Under the pieces are notes generated by a model, which saw only the letters and a list, made by a program, of their open reading frames with translations, searched no databases and was not told the DNA's origin. Shown one piece after another: positions 6,183 through 7,116 of a stretch of 7,116 nt of DNA. This stretch comes from JAJZQD01 sp021847735. GTDB taxonomy: Bacteria > Bacillota > Thermincolia > Thermincolales > UBA2595. The number at the start of each line of letters is the position of its first letter. Position 1 is the first letter of the stretch. The translations under genes and the position numbers were made by a program. The stretch lies in NCBI GenBank assembly GCA_027324025.1, contig DAHVYW010000034.1:1-7116 (forward strand), written 5' to 3'.

Positions 6183-6245
6183 ATGAAAAATGCGAACTCT
6201 ATCGCATCCACACTTTTAAAAAAAGATTTAGGTGTTGACCATTGA
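6183..6245 (+). CDS. Possible 20-codon leader ORF overlapping the RMD1 start
   Basis: An ATG at 6183 opens a frame encoding MKNANSIASTLLKKDLGVDH and stopping at TGA 6243-6245. Its stop overlaps the TTG start of the next gene in TTGA, the arrangement seen in translational coupling. It has no good ribosome binding site of its own; only ACCGG precedes it. The codons contain an A7 run. It could be a leader peptide, a remnant of the missing RMD1 N-terminus, or chance. Confidence 0.25.
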   Translation: MKNANSIASTLLKKDLGVDH

Positions 6246-6805
6246 GTGAACAGGTAAGACGAGATACTTTAAAAAACTCTTTTTCTTACGGGACAGGCGA
6301 CCTTACCATAATAACCTGGGATTCCGCACTGGTTTATGATTCTGAAGGCAGTACCGATGTGCCCGACCTTCTTGAGTTTGCAACCAGTCAACTTTTAGAG
6401 CTAAGGTACTATGATGACCTTTTATCACATGAACTGGACAGAATGCATGACGCTATTGCTTGGGCAGATAAAGGGGGTTTGTGGGCCCGCCTTAGGCAGT
6501 ACCGGAGAATCATGAAAAATCTTATGGAGGTTGTCCTTGATATTACGGAAATAACAGAAAAGATACAAAAACAACTTACCGTTACAGAAGACGTCTTTTA
6601 CGCCCGCGTTTACGGTTCGGCCCTTACCATATTCCGAACCCGTGAATGGACAGATATCATTCAGCATAAGGTAACTTTAATCCAAAGAAATTATTCAATG
6701 TTAAGTGACGAGGTGATTAATCACAGATCATTGTTATTGGAACTGGCAATCATTGCACTGTTCTTATTTGAAATAATAATTAGCTTAATACAAATGGTTA
6801 AATAA
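6242..6805 (+). CDS. RMD1/DUF155 family protein, short form with C-terminal membrane anchor
   Basis: 187 residues. Features typical of the DUF155 (RMD1/Sif2/RMND1) family are WDSALVYD (26-33), DLLEFATSQLLELRYYDDLL (42-61), a helical middle with EITEKIQKQL (103-112), DVFYARVYGSALTIFRTREW (117-136), and a C-terminal hydrophobic helix (about 165-186, LLLELAIIALFLFEIIISLI) that would anchor the protein in the membrane. Eukaryotic relatives act in mitochondria; the bacterial role is unknown. It lacks the N-terminal strand region (roughly 60-100 residues) that longer members have. The start is TTG 6242: an in-frame TGA at 6236-6238 rules out anything further upstream, and AGGTG (6230-6234) is a fair ribosome binding site. 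The gene could be a natural short form or 5'-truncated. Confidence 0.78.
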   Translation: MSEQVRRDTLKNSFSYGTGDLTIITWDSALVYDSEGSTDVPDLLEFATSQLLELRYYDDLLSHELDRMHDAIAWADKGGLWARLRQYRRIMKNLMEVVLDITEITEKIQKQLTVTEDVFYARVYGSALTIFRTREWTDIIQHKVTLIQRNYSMLSDEVINHRSLLLELAIIALFLFEIIISLIQMVK

Positions 6806-6808
6806 TAG

Positions 6809-6922
6809 GCCTGGCCCAACTACCTTAACGAAAAATCCCCCTATCTGCTCCAACACGCCCATAATCCCGTTGACTGGTATCCATGGGGAGATGATGCTAT
6901 TCAGGCATGTAGTGAGGCACCA
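6809..6922 (+). pseudogene. DUF255 (YyaL/SPATA20-like) N-terminal gene fragment
   Basis: This frame runs between TAG 6806-6808 and TAG 6923-6925 and has no start codon. From about 6818 it reads NYLNEKSPYLLQHAHN then PVDWYPWGDDAIQAC. That is the highly conserved N-terminus of the thioredoxin-like DUF255 family, where EKSPYLLQHAxNPVDWYPWG is diagnostic. Intact members are several hundred residues long and continue with a CxxC thioredoxin site, which is absent here. Only about 35 codons survive, so this is a relic. It abuts the HsdR-like debris on the other strand at about 6918-6922, which suggests a recombination junction. Confidence 0.85.
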
Positions 6923-6959
6923 TAGCAAACCAGCCCTTCATTTTACCCAGCCTTAAAGG
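6918..6959 (-). pseudogene. Possible continuation of the HsdR relic beyond the palindrome
   Basis: The - strand reads PLRLGKMKGWFAMV in the same reading phase as the HsdR fragment at 6999-7116. In HsdR proteins a KGxFAxVI-like stretch follows the GKTIIFA motif after about 20 residues. Here the spacing is also about 20 codons, counting through the palindrome. The match is short, so it is suggestive only. Confidence 0.35.
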
Positions 6960-6961
6960 AC

Positions 6962-6999
6962 AAGTGAACTCGTTCAGCTAAAGCTGAACGAGTTCACTT
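6962..6999. repeat. 38-bp palindrome, right copy of the window-end repeat
   Basis: Two perfect 18-bp arms, AAGTGAACTCGTTCAGCT (6962-6979) and its reverse complement (6982-6999), flank a two-base centre. It contains the 27-nt sequence found at 92-118. Its central TAG (- strand, 6978-6980) breaks the HsdR reading frame. There is no long T-run on either side, so it is not an obvious terminator. It may be a minimal IS200/IS605-derived palindromic element. Confidence 0.85.
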
Positions 7000-7116
7000 T
7001 GGGCAAAGATGATGGTTTTCCCTAAGCGATCACCGCCTGAAACCTTGATACCCTTGGTCATTAAATCTTCCAACACCATGTCCACAGTAGCCTGGTTAAA
7101 AATAAATTCATTAATA
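6999..7116 (-). pseudogene. Type I restriction enzyme R subunit (HsdR) fragment, runs off the right edge
   Basis: The - strand translates from the window edge as INEFIFNQATVDMVLEDLM and then TKGIKVSGGDRLGKTIIFAQ. TVDxVLxxLM followed by GGDxLGKTIIFA is typical of the helicase (motor) region of HsdR, the ATP-dependent translocating and cleaving subunit of type I restriction systems. The frame enters the palindrome and stops at 6978-6980. The upstream part lies outside the window, so I cannot tell whether the whole gene is decayed or was split by the palindrome. No HsdM or HsdS sequence is visible here. Confidence 0.72.

Noticed and set aside
6113..6211. N-terminal extension of the DUF302 frame
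   Set aside because: The internal ATG at 6110-6112 has a perfect AAAGGAGG at the right distance, and DUF302 homology begins there.
6183..6290. Programmed frameshift at the A7 run joining the 20-codon ORF to RMD1
   Set aside because: A -1 slip at 6218-6224 would enter the RMD1 frame but meet the TGA at 6236-6238 first.

Overview
The window looks like chromosomal DNA from an anaerobic, spore-forming Firmicute, most likely a Clostridia member of the Desulfotomaculum/Pelotomaculum type. This is an inference from gene content: a HemZ-type radical SAM coproporphyrinogen oxidase, a PdaA-like spore-cortex deacetylase, a lipoprotein-like GH18 protein of the YaaH type, strong AAGGAGG-like ribosome binding sites, use of GTG and TTG starts, and moderate GC content. 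No rRNA, tRNA or CRISPR array was seen.

Layout. Positions 1-118 hold three consecutive hairpins ending in GAGTTCACT, which resemble the right end (omega-RNA scaffold region) of an IS200/IS605 or TnpB-type element. A short C-terminal peptide remnant follows. A GH18 lipoprotein-like gene (248-1297, +) converges on hemZ (1369-2874, -), with a hairpin terminator between them. A PdaA-like deacetylase (3062-3898, -) lies upstream of hemZ on the same strand, but a 187-nt gap with its own promoter-like sequence separates them. Divergent from it is a + strand run: a DUF1003 membrane protein with an N-terminal four-cysteine motif (4078-4800), a small cupin (4870-5205) and a Nudix hydrolase (5246-5689). 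A perfect 13-bp stem terminator separates that run from a convergent DUF302 gene (5729-6112, -). DUF302 is divergent from a short RMD1/DUF155-family gene (6242-6805, +).

The last 310 bases contain no intact gene but are not empty. They hold a fragment of a DUF255 (YyaL/SPATA20-type, thioredoxin-like) protein on + and, on -, a fragment of a type I restriction endonuclease subunit (HsdR) that runs off the right edge. A 38-bp almost perfect palindrome interrupts the HsdR frame. It carries the same 27-nt sequence as the hairpin at the left end, so related mobile-element-like ends bracket the gene block, each next to gene debris.

Functionally, the GH18 and PdaA-like genes fit spore peptidoglycan modification or turnover, and hemZ fits anaerobic heme synthesis. 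The cupin and Nudix genes look like small accessory enzymes with unknown substrates, and DUF1003, DUF302 and RMD1 are conserved families without a firm bacterial role. I found no convincing new multi-gene system. The most noteworthy signals are the shared palindromic element, the two gene relics beside it, and the short RMD1 gene whose TTG start overlaps a 20-codon ORF.
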